Source: Asparagopsis taxiformis
Lineage: Eukaryota > Rhodophyta > Florideophyceae > Bonnemaisoniales > Bonnemaisoniaceae
Assembly: GCA_030407315.1 (NCBI GenBank)
Contig: JALQPE010002096.1
Location: 1-64,000 of the forward strand
Length of the DNA stretch: 64,000 nucleotides
Reading direction: 5' to 3'
Under the pieces are notes generated by a model. That model did not search any database. It was not told the DNA's origin and was given only the letters and a program-made list of their open reading frames with translations. A program made the position numbers and the translations under genes. Positions 6,887 to 15,647 of the stretch are shown here, in pieces. How positions within the stretch are numbered: the first letter of the stretch is position 1; the number at the start of each line of letters is the position of its first letter.

Positions 6887-9859
6887 TCATCTCAGGGTCA
6901 ACGGAAAAACCTTGCCTAAATCTTCTACGCCCCATTCATTCATTGGGACTTCGGCAAGTCTTCGGAGCATGCTTTGATCCCGCGCAACAGAGGAGACAAA
7001 TCGCAACATATGCAGTGGTAGTGAAGATACCGACGGGAATCCATCAGGCGCATCACTTCGATGTCGAAGTCTTTCACTTCCTACATTGCTCCTTATCGAG
7101 TAATTCCATTCTTTGTTAGCGAGAATACTCGATATGTCATTTTTGGTTGCCTCCCCAAAAACTCCATCTCGACCTTGCCTAACAAAGCAATCCAGCAACA
7201 ACGGCTGAGCTGATCCATGGCATGTGGCGTCTTTTTCACATCCAATAAACTTGCGATACAGACCATCTCTCATTGTCATGCAAGCTATTGCAGTAGAATA
7301 CGTTCCGGAGAATAGATCTACCACAATGTCTCCTGGCTTTGAAAACCTTGAAATAAGCTCTCGAAGTATGGACAGAGGCTTCTGCTCCGCACGTAGCCTT
7401 TTGTCTTCGAAGTTCAATGACTCACCAGGTCCGAGCTTTGGGCAGTTGTCGATTGCGTTCACGTACCCTGGATGTCGTGAAAGGTCACGGTTATGCAAAG
7501 AATAATCAACCATTTCAAACGCGGCAGCTCCCATCCCACGTTTGAAACTGTGCACAACAAACTCGTGAATGTTGTGTAATGAACACGATTTGTTCATTGG
7601 GTTTTGGATGAATACGTAGGGACGACGGCTTAGAATGAGAGGAACATCGTCTGTACGCATGGATTGTTCCCCGCTTTCTGCATTTTGAAGAGCTTCTCCC
7701 CACCCAACCAACTGTTTGATACTGGAAAATATCAGGGCATGTCCTCCAGGGCGCAGCATTCGAGAAATGTCCTTTCCAGTACGAAACATTTGTGCGCTAT
7801 TGATGTCATCATAGTCTGAATTGGTCTTGCCTTTCTCCCTCCGCGTGTTGAAGGGTGGATCGGTGAGCACAAGTTGTGCTTGTCCATCAATAGTATTCCC
7901 TGAAAGCATGCCAATGGAATCAGTGTTAACCTGGTGCACTAACCTCGAGGCTGTACAGTTGTAAGCCACGCAAAATCTCTTCATGACCTTTTTCAATTGC
8001 ACAATATGATCCGGTACCCCCTCTTCCTCACCCACTGCCTCCGCTGACGGTGTATCCTCCGCAACATCTTGCATAACCGTGTCCATTGCGGACGAAGCCC
8101 TCCCATCCATGCTGGATGTATACTGGGATCCAGAGTCATTGGTAGGTTTCCTTCCACCTGTACCTAAACGGCGAGTGCTGTGCTGCATTGATTCATTCGA
8201 CTCAAGACGATCTCTTTCTCGAGAAAGAGATCTGGATGCTGCGTTGCGCTGTTCAGTCTCGTAGAGAATTTTCAAGTCGCAGACATCAACTGGCTTCACA
8301 CGCATTTCACGGTTCCAGTTCTTCCATACCTTGAGTCTTTCGTGACCATCCAATGCGATGGATTGTTCTATTCTTGCTTCGATGAAGGCGTTCAATCCGA
8401 ACCGGTCAGGCTGATGGAAAAATTTAGTGCGCAGCCCTTCCATCTGGTTCGTACTTGATCCGAATACATCAATGCCTATCATACAGTCATACACAGACAC
8501 TAGTACGGCTTCTGTCAAAGACCTCAACCTTGCATCAACAGAGATATCCAAAGTGCCTGGATAACCTGCATTCTCGCGGAGTTTCACTACCGGGGACGGA
8601 AGCAGAAGATCTGAGTAGTGGTCAGGATGTGCCCACCCGTCAGTACGATTAGCAAGACAGATGAATTGGAATTTCTCAGAGTCGAAAACCATGTATGGGC
8701 GACACATCATGTAGGCGCTTTCGAAGCCCAGAATCATCGCTGTTGTATCCCAGGCAGACATGACCCTTTCCAAAACGACACCCACAGACTCTCCGTTTGC
8801 TCTTGTGCGCTGGAAAGGGGCGAATGTAGAAGTCTCTGTATCCCTCCCAGTTCTACGACGCTTCCTACCCCGGCGAATGGGTGCATTTCTGCGTCTAGTG
8901 AGGGCAATGTGCACAAATGAAATCATAAACATCAGCCTTCCAAATACTTTGTCTTCTTCTGTTAATGTTCTACCCTGTGCACTTCTTCCAGAACGAAAAT
9001 ACTCACAGGTGAGGACTTCGCGACACAATGGAGAAGCAATTTCACCACTTGTAGACATCCCAAACAACTGCTCGCCGACTGATGCTCTTTTCTCGAGAGA
9101 TGTGGGAAACTCCTTCATCGCAAAATTGTTCTGAACTTCCACCGGCCTTCCCCATACAATACAGAACAACTGCCACAGACAGCGAACCATTTTGGGATTG
9201 GGTTCTTCTATGCGACTGTAGGGGCGAAGCACACGAAGAATTGACAAGCAACTCTCGTACTGTGGCTGCCTCAGCACAGTTTCTGCCAAATCTTCGCGCT
9301 GAGATCCCACGGCGAGCCATCGCCTAATGGATGGCATATTCACGTCGCGAATTGTAACCATGCTTGAGCTTCCTTGTTTTTCACCTGCGTTTCGCTCCCA
9401 GTACCCATCTCTAAGATCCAAAGTAAGATTCAGGTACTCAATGAAAGTCATCCTCTTCTGCCTGGATGCCATATCGTTCGCGTTTGATGCTTTCACACTA
9501 TCTAGAAGGAAAGCAGCACTTGTAATCGGAGATATGTCGACTTCTTCTTCAATCATAGGAACAGTGAAATCACGCGGAAGCTCACCGTTCTCTATGAGCT
9601 TGATTACAGCTTTCGAACGATGCGCACCATCCAGCACCTCTACATCACCGGCAATGATCCGACCGGTAATTGGGTTGTTGTCATTGTAGCCGTAAACCTG
9701 AATGCTCTCGGCAATAACATCGACGTGCCTGTAGTCGATTTCTCGAATCTCGACATATCTTTTGATCTTGAATGGGTCGATGTGCAATAGCCCATTGCGC
9801 CGCTCACCATGAAGGGGACGCCCAGAGGTGCTCGCTGGATTTCTCTTCTCAGAGGCCAT
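6887..9859 (-). CDS. ParB-like domain fused to a beta-class DNA methyltransferase
   Basis: The product has 990 residues, with a clear ATG at 9859. The N-terminal part (about residues 25-110) resembles a ParB/Srx domain: HIDPFKIKRYVEIREI, then GRIIAGDVEVLDGAHRSKAV, where GAHR is the family motif. A long middle region (about 115-650) is unrecognised and includes a Ser/Arg-rich stretch. The C-terminal part is an amino-methyltransferase of circularly permuted (beta) order: catalytic DPPF at 667-670, then KPLSILRELI and the SAM-binding DLFSGT near 848-853, followed by FIGCEKD. Such enzymes methylate N6 of adenine or N4 of cytosine in DNA. ParB-methyltransferase fusions are typical of phages and mobile bacterial elements, so a copy in an algal nucleus suggests transfer or a mobile element. 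The reading frame is intact. Target sequence and base are unknown. Confidence 0.85.
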   Translation of the reverse strand: MASEKRNPASTSGRPLHGERRNGLLHIDPFKIKRYVEIREIDYRHVDVIAESIQVYGYNDNNPITGRIIAGDVEVLDGAHRSKAVIKLIENGELPRDFTVPMIEEEVDISPITSAAFLLDSVKASNANDMASRQKRMTFIEYLNLTLDLRDGYWERNAGEKQGSSSMVTIRDVNMPSIRRWLAVGSQREDLAETVLRQPQYESCLSILRVLRPYSRIEEPNPKMVRCLWQLFCIVWGRPVEVQNNFAMKEFPTSLEKRASVGEQLFGMSTSGEIASPLCREVLTCEYFRSGRSAQGRTLTEEDKVFGRLMFMISFVHIALTRRRNAPIRRGRKRRRTGRDTETSTFAPFQRTRANGESVGVVLERVMSAWDTTAMILGFESAYMMCRPYMVFDSEKFQFICLANRTDGWAHPDHYSDLLLPSPVVKLRENAGYPGTLDISVDARLRSLTEAVLVSVYDCMIGIDVFGSSTNQMEGLRTKFFHQPDRFGLNAFIEARIEQSIALDGHERLKVWKNWNREMRVKPVDVCDLKILYETEQRNAASRSLSRERDRLESNESMQHSTRRLGTGGRKPTNDSGSQYTSSMDGRASSAMDTVMQDVAEDTPSAEAVGEEEGVPDHIVQLKKVMKRFCVAYNCTASRLVHQVNTDSIGMLSGNTIDGQAQLVLTDPPFNTRREKGKTNSDYDDINSAQMFRTGKDISRMLRPGGHALIFSSIKQLVGWGEALQNAESGEQSMRTDDVPLILSRRPYVFIQNPMNKSCSLHNIHEFVVHSFKRGMGAAAFEMVDYSLHNRDLSRHPGYVNAIDNCPKLGPGESLNFEDKRLRAEQKPLSILRELISRFSKPGDIVVDLFSGTYSTAIACMTMRDGLYRKFIGCEKDATCHGSAQPLLLDCFVRQGRDGVFGEATKNDISSILANKEWNYSIRSNVGSERLRHRSDAPDGFPSVSSLPLHMLRFVSSVARDQSMLRRLAEVPMNEWGVEDLGKVFPLTLR
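8209..8232. repeat. perfect 24-bp palindrome inside the methyltransferase gene
   Basis: The half-site GATCTCTTTCTC is followed directly by its reverse complement with no spacer. It lies in the part of the ParB-methyltransferase gene that encodes Ser/Arg-rich linker residues, so the protein places little constraint on it. It could be a binding site, or chance favoured by the codon pattern for alternating Arg and Ser. Confidence 0.85.
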
Positions 9860-10589
9860 CGAGAAATAGATTCTTCACCTCAATCAGCCACCAGCAGAAA
9901 ACAATCTTCTCTCCTACCTGCCGTTAAAAACCTTCGGCAACAATCTTGATAAACCTTAAATGCACAGTTAAAGAGTTAACCTGAATATTTTCAGGTATAC
10001 TTTGGCTAGGTAGGGTACGTAATGAGGAATAATTAGGTTCTTCGGCGGCCTTTCAATACAATTATTTCGCCAACGGACATTTCCATTTTGTTTTGAATTT
10101 GAAGTCCCCTCGAGAGATTGAGTTTGAAATCTGCCATCGGAGATTTCAAAACCAATCTCTTGAGAGGACTTCATCTTCTGTTCGAACTTGTAGACTCGTT
10201 CTTACAACCAGTATATAAATATACACATTGATTTCACTGCATCATTCTCGATCCCTGCGTCTGTTTATACATACACGTCTAGGTTCCGTTATATTGCCAC
10301 AGCGAAAAATACACCCAATCTACTGGTAATGGCTTCGAGCAGCTCGGAATAAGATCTTTATTATATGGTGATGAATGTTCAAGAGAGATGATCATCACGA
10401 TGTTGGTCTCCCATGTCGCTTGGGACAGGTGTTAGTAATTTATAACCGTTACGAGTTATGCAAGTATAAAAATAGTAACCTACCAATTTTCTCTCTATCA
10501 TTCCACACGGATACAAGCTGTACAGTTTCGTCATCTTTCCTGTTTCCTCAGTCGATACCTCTTCCATTCTTTTCCTGGGAATACCCATT
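9860..10589. other. divergent intergenic region with a long hairpin and TATA-like site
   Basis: This spacer separates the minus-strand methyltransferase from the plus-strand Tudor-like gene. It holds the inverted repeat listed at 10101-10172 and a TATA-like tract (TATATAAATATA near 10210). Short frames here (for example 10379-10711 on the minus strand) are opposite or upstream of the next gene and have no recognisable features. It probably contains both promoters. Confidence 0.5.
10101..10172. repeat. inverted repeat with arms of about 30 bp
   Basis: The left arm begins GAAGTCCCCTCGAGAGATTG and runs to GAAATCT. After an 8-base loop (GCCATCGG) the right arm AGATTTCAAAACCAATCTC...GAGGACTTC pairs with it, with a few mismatches. 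It lies between divergent promoters and could form a cruciform or give a hairpin transcript. Confidence 0.8.
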
Positions 10590-10913
10590 ATGCAAGACCC
10601 AACAGACTTTGTCTCCGAAGGATCAGTCATTGAAGTAGAATGGAGTTTACGAACGAGAGGAAGGAAACAGAAAAAGGTTTGGTGGGGCGCCAAAGTTTTG
10701 AGTACTGCCAAGCCGGACGCGTCCGGAGAACATCGTTTGACTGGAAACTTGTTTGTTACGCTGCAATATCAATCTGAACACGGTTTCGACCAGTCAGTCT
10801 CTACAGCAAAATTATTCAAGAACAATTCGCTGCTGGACATTGACTCTGGAAACATGCTACGTTGGAGGTTTGGAGAGCAACTAGCACTAGAGCAGACGAT
10901 CTCGTGCGGGTGA
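10590..10913 (+). CDS. small Tudor/SH3-like barrel protein
   Basis: The product has 107 residues and an ATG start. The sequence has the pattern of a small beta-barrel reader domain: EGSVIEVEWSLR near the N-terminus, KKVWWGAKVLS, then alternating hydrophobic strands (LFVTLQYQSEHGFDQ) and a final MLRWRFGEQL. Tudor, PWWP and related folds bind methylated lysine or arginine, or nucleic acid; whether this one keeps an aromatic cage cannot be judged. It ends 34 bases before the next gene on the same strand and in another frame. I tested a short intron joining the two and found none that kept the frame. The fold is inferred from pattern only. Confidence 0.45.
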   Translation: MQDPTDFVSEGSVIEVEWSLRTRGRKQKKVWWGAKVLSTAKPDASGEHRLTGNLFVTLQYQSEHGFDQSVSTAKLFKNNSLLDIDSGNMLRWRFGEQLALEQTISCG

Positions 10914-10947
10914 AGACAGTTTCCATAAAAAAGACTGCAAAGAAAAC

Positions 10948-11976
10948 ATGTTGAGTCGATCCAAGTCCGAGCCGCGCTTAGTTTGCGATGAGAGTCCTCC
11001 TGGTCCTAACATCAATGAGGACATATCCAAGCTGTTTCAAAAGGTATCCTACCTCGAAAGGCAGATTCTCAACTGTCGCGGTTCATCAAGCGCTACTGGA
11101 CCCATCTTCGGAAACATTGTGTGCGACTACCTGTTCCAGAGAGTTGGCTTAAAACTGGACAAACCCCTGTCCTCCAAAATCACGAAGTCTGAAACAGGCC
11201 GGGAAGTGAGCTCCTTGGTGCAAGACTATGTGACGGCAAGAGCAGATTGCTCGCTTGAACAGTTTTTACAACTTTCCAGGCTATGCGAAGAGAAGAACAA
11301 CCCAAACACAATTTTCCTGCCGAGCGTCGAGGCGGTTCGAATTTCAACTGGGAGAGATAAAGAGCTATCGATCCACTTTGGAACATACTATGACCTCTGC
11401 AATACTTTAGCTCCTTCCATGTCTACATGCACGAACTCTACTATCCTCAAGTGGAAGAAAACACGACACGATTCTGGGTCTTCTGTCATTAGAGTTTTGG
11501 GAACTCTAGCAGACAGTGCTTCAGAAGATTCTATTCCATCTACAAAGGCTGTTCTTGTTGGTTCCTCTTTATACAGGAGATCTGAAAACATGAGTAGTAC
11601 TGTCGTTCTTACTCGAGAATCTGATGAATACGACTATGTCAATTGCAGCTATTCGTATCCTTTGGAAGCTCGCTTCCTCTCAAGTCGAGAAATGCAGGAG
11701 AACTTTGAGCTGCCGGACAGCAAAAATTTCAAACTGGCCAACTCGTTCTCACTGACCTGGAAACCTGTTCAAGGCCCTCGTCCATATGGAACTTTCGAGC
11801 GCGTTCTCAAGAATGTTGTGTTGGGAACTGCATACTTGAACCTCCCAGCATGCATTTTCAGTGGACACACCATCTGCAGCGAGCTAGACACAATTGGACA
11901 TGACGTTATCGTTGGACAGAATAGTTCCCCTGTCGATGCACCTCATCCTACCGTACACGATGTCGCCTCCGAGTAA
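10948..11976 (+). CDS. unrecognised 342-residue protein of the accessory cluster
   Basis: The ATG at 10948 gives an intact frame. I recognise no family. The N-terminus (MLSRSKSEPRLVCDESPP) is polar and probably disordered. Residues about 25-50 (EDISKLFQKVSYLERQIL) could form a short coiled coil. The rest mixes Ser-rich and hydrophobic strand-like segments, without a signal peptide or membrane segment. It follows the Tudor-like gene closely on the same strand, which suggests co-expression or a related role. Confidence 0.6.
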   Translation: MLSRSKSEPRLVCDESPPGPNINEDISKLFQKVSYLERQILNCRGSSSATGPIFGNIVCDYLFQRVGLKLDKPLSSKITKSETGREVSSLVQDYVTARADCSLEQFLQLSRLCEEKNNPNTIFLPSVEAVRISTGRDKELSIHFGTYYDLCNTLAPSMSTCTNSTILKWKKTRHDSGSSVIRVLGTLADSASEDSIPSTKAVLVGSSLYRRSENMSSTVVLTRESDEYDYVNCSYSYPLEARFLSSREMQENFELPDSKNFKLANSFSLTWKPVQGPRPYGTFERVLKNVVLGTAYLNLPACIFSGHTICSELDTIGHDVIVGQNSSPVDAPHPTVHDVASE

Positions 11977-12580
11977 AACGTTTTCTATCTTTTCTAGATG
12001 GGTCTACAAGACTGTTCAGAGTTAGTCAACCTCGATTAAGTCGATGGTATCCATCGATACATGCTCCGTATCTTTCTGGCCTGTTCCTTCGTCCAGGGAC
12101 TGTCTGCATTCTGTAACAATGATTGCCCTCCACTTGGCAAAATATCCCTGAAAATAATACCGGGTATTATTCTTAGGTTTCGTCCAGGGATCGCCTGTAG
12201 TCGGTACGAATGATTGCCCTCCACTTGGCAAAATATTCCTCAAAATAATACCCGGTATTATTTTCCGCACTACTCTGCCAGGTGGAGCTACGGCATTGGA
12301 TGGGACTGCACAGGCCCCGAAGCTACTAGAGGCGTGCTCAATGACAGGGTAAAACTCTTAACCGTAGTAGACATGACGCTTTCTAGTCGCAGAGTGAGCT
12401 GAAAAATAAGAACGATAGCTATTGTTTCCAGTACACCATGTAGTACGTAGCATGCTGCGGTGCACCTTTTCCACGCATATCCTAGACAGTTTCATATCTA
12501 AAGGTTTTTATTTCTCCTAAGTCTCTCGTAGTAGTCGGTTACTTCAAAGGTTATGAAACTTTACTTATACGCTTCCATTA
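11977..12580. repeat. spacer with two direct repeats carrying the AATAATACC/GGTATTATT palindrome
   Basis: Two copies of an approximately 90-100 bp segment share CGTCCAGGGA, ATGATTGCCCTCCACTTGGC and a palindrome core (about 12151-12173 and 12242-12264). The core matches the one in the array at 5690-6205, although the flanking sequence differs. The remainder, about 12300-12580, has no gene that I can support and probably contains the 3' ends of the convergent genes on either side. Confidence 0.75.
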
Positions 12581-14104
12581 TCAATCTTCCTCATCAAGGA
12601 AAACTTCAACGTAGCTTTCACTCCCATCTTCTTCATTTCCATGTCCGCTATCCTCCTCAAACGCGGTACTACGCTGTTCCAAGTGTTGTTCATCGAATTT
12701 TTCGTTAGTAATTGTCAGTACATCTTCGCAGAGATGCCTCTTACAGATTCGGTCACTCGGCAACATCGCCTTTCCTAATTGTTTGAGCTCGTCTTGTACA
12801 CTTTCTTCGAAGGTCTGACCTGATTGTACCTTGAAAATTCCTAGAATCCCGGAAGCGATTGCATAGACAAATCTGAGTGAATTGCAGGAACGTCGCAGGA
12901 AAACCATTCTACTCGTGCATTGAAGGAAAGCAATTGCAGTGTTCAGGGCTACCTCCAGGATATTGATTCTCCTTCGAATCATCCTTTTGGCCACACATCC
13001 CGATATCTCGACTTCGTACTGAATGATGACAACCATCTCTTTCCGCTCAGCGATGAATTGTATCAAGATCTCGGAATTCTTGTCATCCACAACTTTCCGT
13101 TCCTCAGGCCTTAGATTTCCGTTGGTCACACGGGTATCGGGGATAACATCCATATCTCGAATGAGATCGTGAGTTGGAAACTCGAAAGTGATAGAGGCGT
13201 CCGTTTCCAACACTAGAGCGAACCCCAGTTCGACAAGGAATCGATGGCGCACCTGCTCTCTAGACTTGTTCAGGAAACCGAGCACCTTTGTCAGCGCAAC
13301 TTTCGTAACAGCCAAAGATATTTCACGCTTGCTCAACTGTCCACCATTTCCATCTGTTTTCCTCCGCTTCCTAGCCCCTCCGTCAATGCTTCCTGCAGGC
13401 TGGTTTCGGCCATCGCCAGTGGCACCATAAACAACTTCTTCGATTATTTTGTCCGGAATGTACTTGTTCTCCTTCCAGACGTTGAACGCATTCGAATCGC
13501 GTCCAGAGCTCGAGCCTTCCACTGTACGGCCTGTACCCGACTTTTCCTTCTGAATGTTCCGCAGGAGAGACATCACCACTTGGAATCGAAGCTCGATGTT
13601 GTTCTTCCCGGTGTTGGATTGGAACACATCCCTCTTGTCATTGCTCTGCTTCGCAAACATCATTGCAGAGAGCAACCTGCAACCACGGAGGTCGTAGATT
13701 CCTTGGTTGGTGTAAATTGTCGCCCCAGCATCAATCTTGTCGACCAGCAAAGGTACAACAGTTCCAAATACTGCACACAGAAAATTGTAAGAAAACGATA
13801 GTTCTGCTGACTGCGAGATGCGCAAACGGTCCCTGTCCTTGTCAGTCATCCCCTTCTTCGAATTGCCCTGACTCTGCTGTAATAAACCATCACAGATGTC
13901 TTTCACACCCTGTAATTCCGTTACTATAAACTCGACGCGACTCATCAGCTTTTCGATTTGCTGGCGTTGGGACGTTCGATCATCGTCGATTTCATCCATC
14001 CTCTCCCCAATACGACGAACTTCCCCAGTCACTGTCCTGAATCCCTCTCGAATAATCCCTGCTAGGCAGTCATTTGGATTTTCCTCACGACGCTGAGATT
14101 CCAT
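12581..14104 (-). CDS. unrecognised 507-residue protein with N-terminal coiled coil
   Basis: The ATG at 14104 starts an intact frame. Residues about 15-75 (TVTGEVRRIGERMDEIDDDR..., then LMSRVEFIVTELQGV) have the heptad character of a coiled coil. A basic patch (ARKRRKTDGNG, near residue 245) could be a nuclear localisation signal. The C-terminus is strongly acidic (EEDSGHGNEEDGSESY...LDEED). No enzyme motif is visible. It sits between two palindromic repeat regions and near the methyltransferase, so it may belong to the same accessory cluster. Confidence 0.65.
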   Translation of the reverse strand: MESQRREENPNDCLAGIIREGFRTVTGEVRRIGERMDEIDDDRTSQRQQIEKLMSRVEFIVTELQGVKDICDGLLQQSQGNSKKGMTDKDRDRLRISQSAELSFSYNFLCAVFGTVVPLLVDKIDAGATIYTNQGIYDLRGCRLLSAMMFAKQSNDKRDVFQSNTGKNNIELRFQVVMSLLRNIQKEKSGTGRTVEGSSSGRDSNAFNVWKENKYIPDKIIEEVVYGATGDGRNQPAGSIDGGARKRRKTDGNGGQLSKREISLAVTKVALTKVLGFLNKSREQVRHRFLVELGFALVLETDASITFEFPTHDLIRDMDVIPDTRVTNGNLRPEERKVVDDKNSEILIQFIAERKEMVVIIQYEVEISGCVAKRMIRRRINILEVALNTAIAFLQCTSRMVFLRRSCNSLRFVYAIASGILGIFKVQSGQTFEESVQDELKQLGKAMLPSDRICKRHLCEDVLTITNEKFDEQHLEQRSTAFEEDSGHGNEEDGSESYVEVFLDEED

Positions 14105-14800
14105 CTTCCGTCAAACTTCGCCTCTCGTTCCAATCGCAGAGTGTCACTCCAAACGCTTTTCCTGCAACGAGAATGCTAGCAATAGTAACAAATAATGCCA
14201 ACTACTCTACTCATATCCTCGGAAAACGACCGATTTTCTCCTACCTTTTTTGTAACGGTCATTTCCATGTGACCATGCATCCTCTACACTTCTCACTACT
14301 AGTAGCTTCAGAATAGTTTCCTCTCTTCTCTACTTGAACTCACATGCGAACACATTGTACAACCCTATCCTGGACAACTATTGCAACATTGAATCTCAGA
14401 AAATACCAATCACCAATTACTATCAAGGCAGTACTTGCAGGCAGTACAATTCACTGCCGGAGCCAGTATATTTTACTGCCTGATTCTAATGCCAGGTCAT
14501 TTGCCAGGGCAGTACTGTACGGCAGTACATTCCATTGCAGAAATCATCAAAAATCACTGCATTGCACTACTGCCCTGTGGTACCAGCAAAAATTACTAGA
14601 ATTTGCTATCGTACAGTACTGAATTCTGCTACATACCGTACTGCCAGGAAATTTTGTATTTTACTGCCTGCGGCACTAGAACTGAAAAAATTAAAATAGT
14701 AATTTTACTGCCTCAGGCACTACATTGCTCAGGCAGTGATTTTTACTGCCTCAGGCAGTAAATTTACTACATTTTTTTATCTCAAACTCAGTAGTGTAGA
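14105..14800. repeat. non-coding region with a cluster of GGCAGT/ACTGCC motifs
   Basis: Between about 14430 and 14770 the hexamer GGCAGT or its complement ACTGCC occurs at least thirteen times, usually extended to TACTGCC or GGCAGTA and often as closely spaced inverted pairs (for example CTGCCTCAGGCAG near 14747). The rest of the stretch is AT-rich and holds no supported gene. Confidence 0.75.
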
Positions 14801-15301
14801 GGAAGTGGTAGAGCAGATGAACCTTATAGGTACCCGGCGGGTAGTCTCGTAAGAGAGAAAGTATCGCTACCCGGAGGGGGTTGTGCGATTATAGCGCTCA
14901 CGCGAGGTGCGTATTAATGGAGCAAAGTGACGTAATCCGTCGAGCTGTTGGCTAACCCTAAGGTTTTCCCGGAGAGGGGTTGAACAATAGGTATGCGAAC
15001 ACTGTTCCCGTGGGTCGTAATTCCACGTGAGTTTACGTTACTCTAGAAACCGTGCCTACTGGCTATTCCAGTGGCAGTTTTATACTAAGTCTACTGTAAG
15101 CTAGGGTTAGTGGTAGGAATAAATATCCAGTTAGTGACCAATCAGAACCCAATTACTGGCGCTCGCCTACCCGCGAGGTCATTGCCAATAGGCTTACATT
15201 GTAATGTATGGCTGATCAGCCTAAGTTAAAATTTGCCCCTTGTGGGGTCTTGGCCGGGACCGATAGGCCCGGGTGGGGTTATTTGTCAGCCTTAGCTGGT
15301 C
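14801..15301. other. non-coding sequence, possibly the 3' end of the DIRS-like element
   Basis: No reading frame of interest is present on either strand. The sequence includes related motifs GTACCCGGCGGGTAG and GCTACCCGGAGGGGG. It lies downstream, in element orientation, of the tyrosine-recombinase fragment, so it may be the retrotransposon's terminal region. I could not find matching termini at the other end. Confidence 0.35.
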
Positions 15302-15543
15302 CTAAGTATAGGAAACACGCCAGTTGGCTGGTGCCTTCTGATTGGCACATCCCGTAAGTGGGTACCCAATAGGGAAGCAACACGGCTCGATCAGCGAGGA
15401 CCGCCAGGCGGTACGACACGAGACATACTCGACCACCGTAATTTGTGATGCCGGCAGAGCTTCCCTTCCGTACTTCCTACAGAATCCCATGAATGACTAC
15501 CAGGAGGAAGCGTAATGGCGTGCCGTGGTAGCGCTCAGAGCCT
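15302..15543 (-). pseudogene. N-terminal fragment of a tyrosine recombinase
   Basis: From about 15543 the minus strand reads EALSATTARHYASSW, stop, SFMGFCRKYGREALPA. This is the pattern of the core-binding (SAM-like) domain of tyrosine recombinases found in DIRS elements, with T-x-x-x-Y-x-x-x-W-x-x-F spacing. The catalytic domain with its Arg and Tyr is not recognisable downstream, so the enzyme is truncated or too diverged to see. The stop TAG is at 15497-15499. Confidence 0.55.
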
Positions 15544-15647
15544 CCCTAATGAACGGTTAAACCGCTGGAGGTACTCCTGAGGCCAAGGCTAGTTTGTAGC
15601 GTTCAGCCTGGCCACCCATTGAACCCATCGCGGATTCTTGAGTGGCT

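Noticed and set aside
6887..6960. Short intron (GTTTTT...TTGCAG) joining the methyltransferase to the SET domain
   Set aside because: Joining at these sites puts a TAG directly after the junction in the methyltransferase frame.
10914..10947. Mini-intron joining the Tudor-like gene to the 342-residue gene
   Set aside because: GT...AG pairs exist, but none tested keeps the downstream frame.
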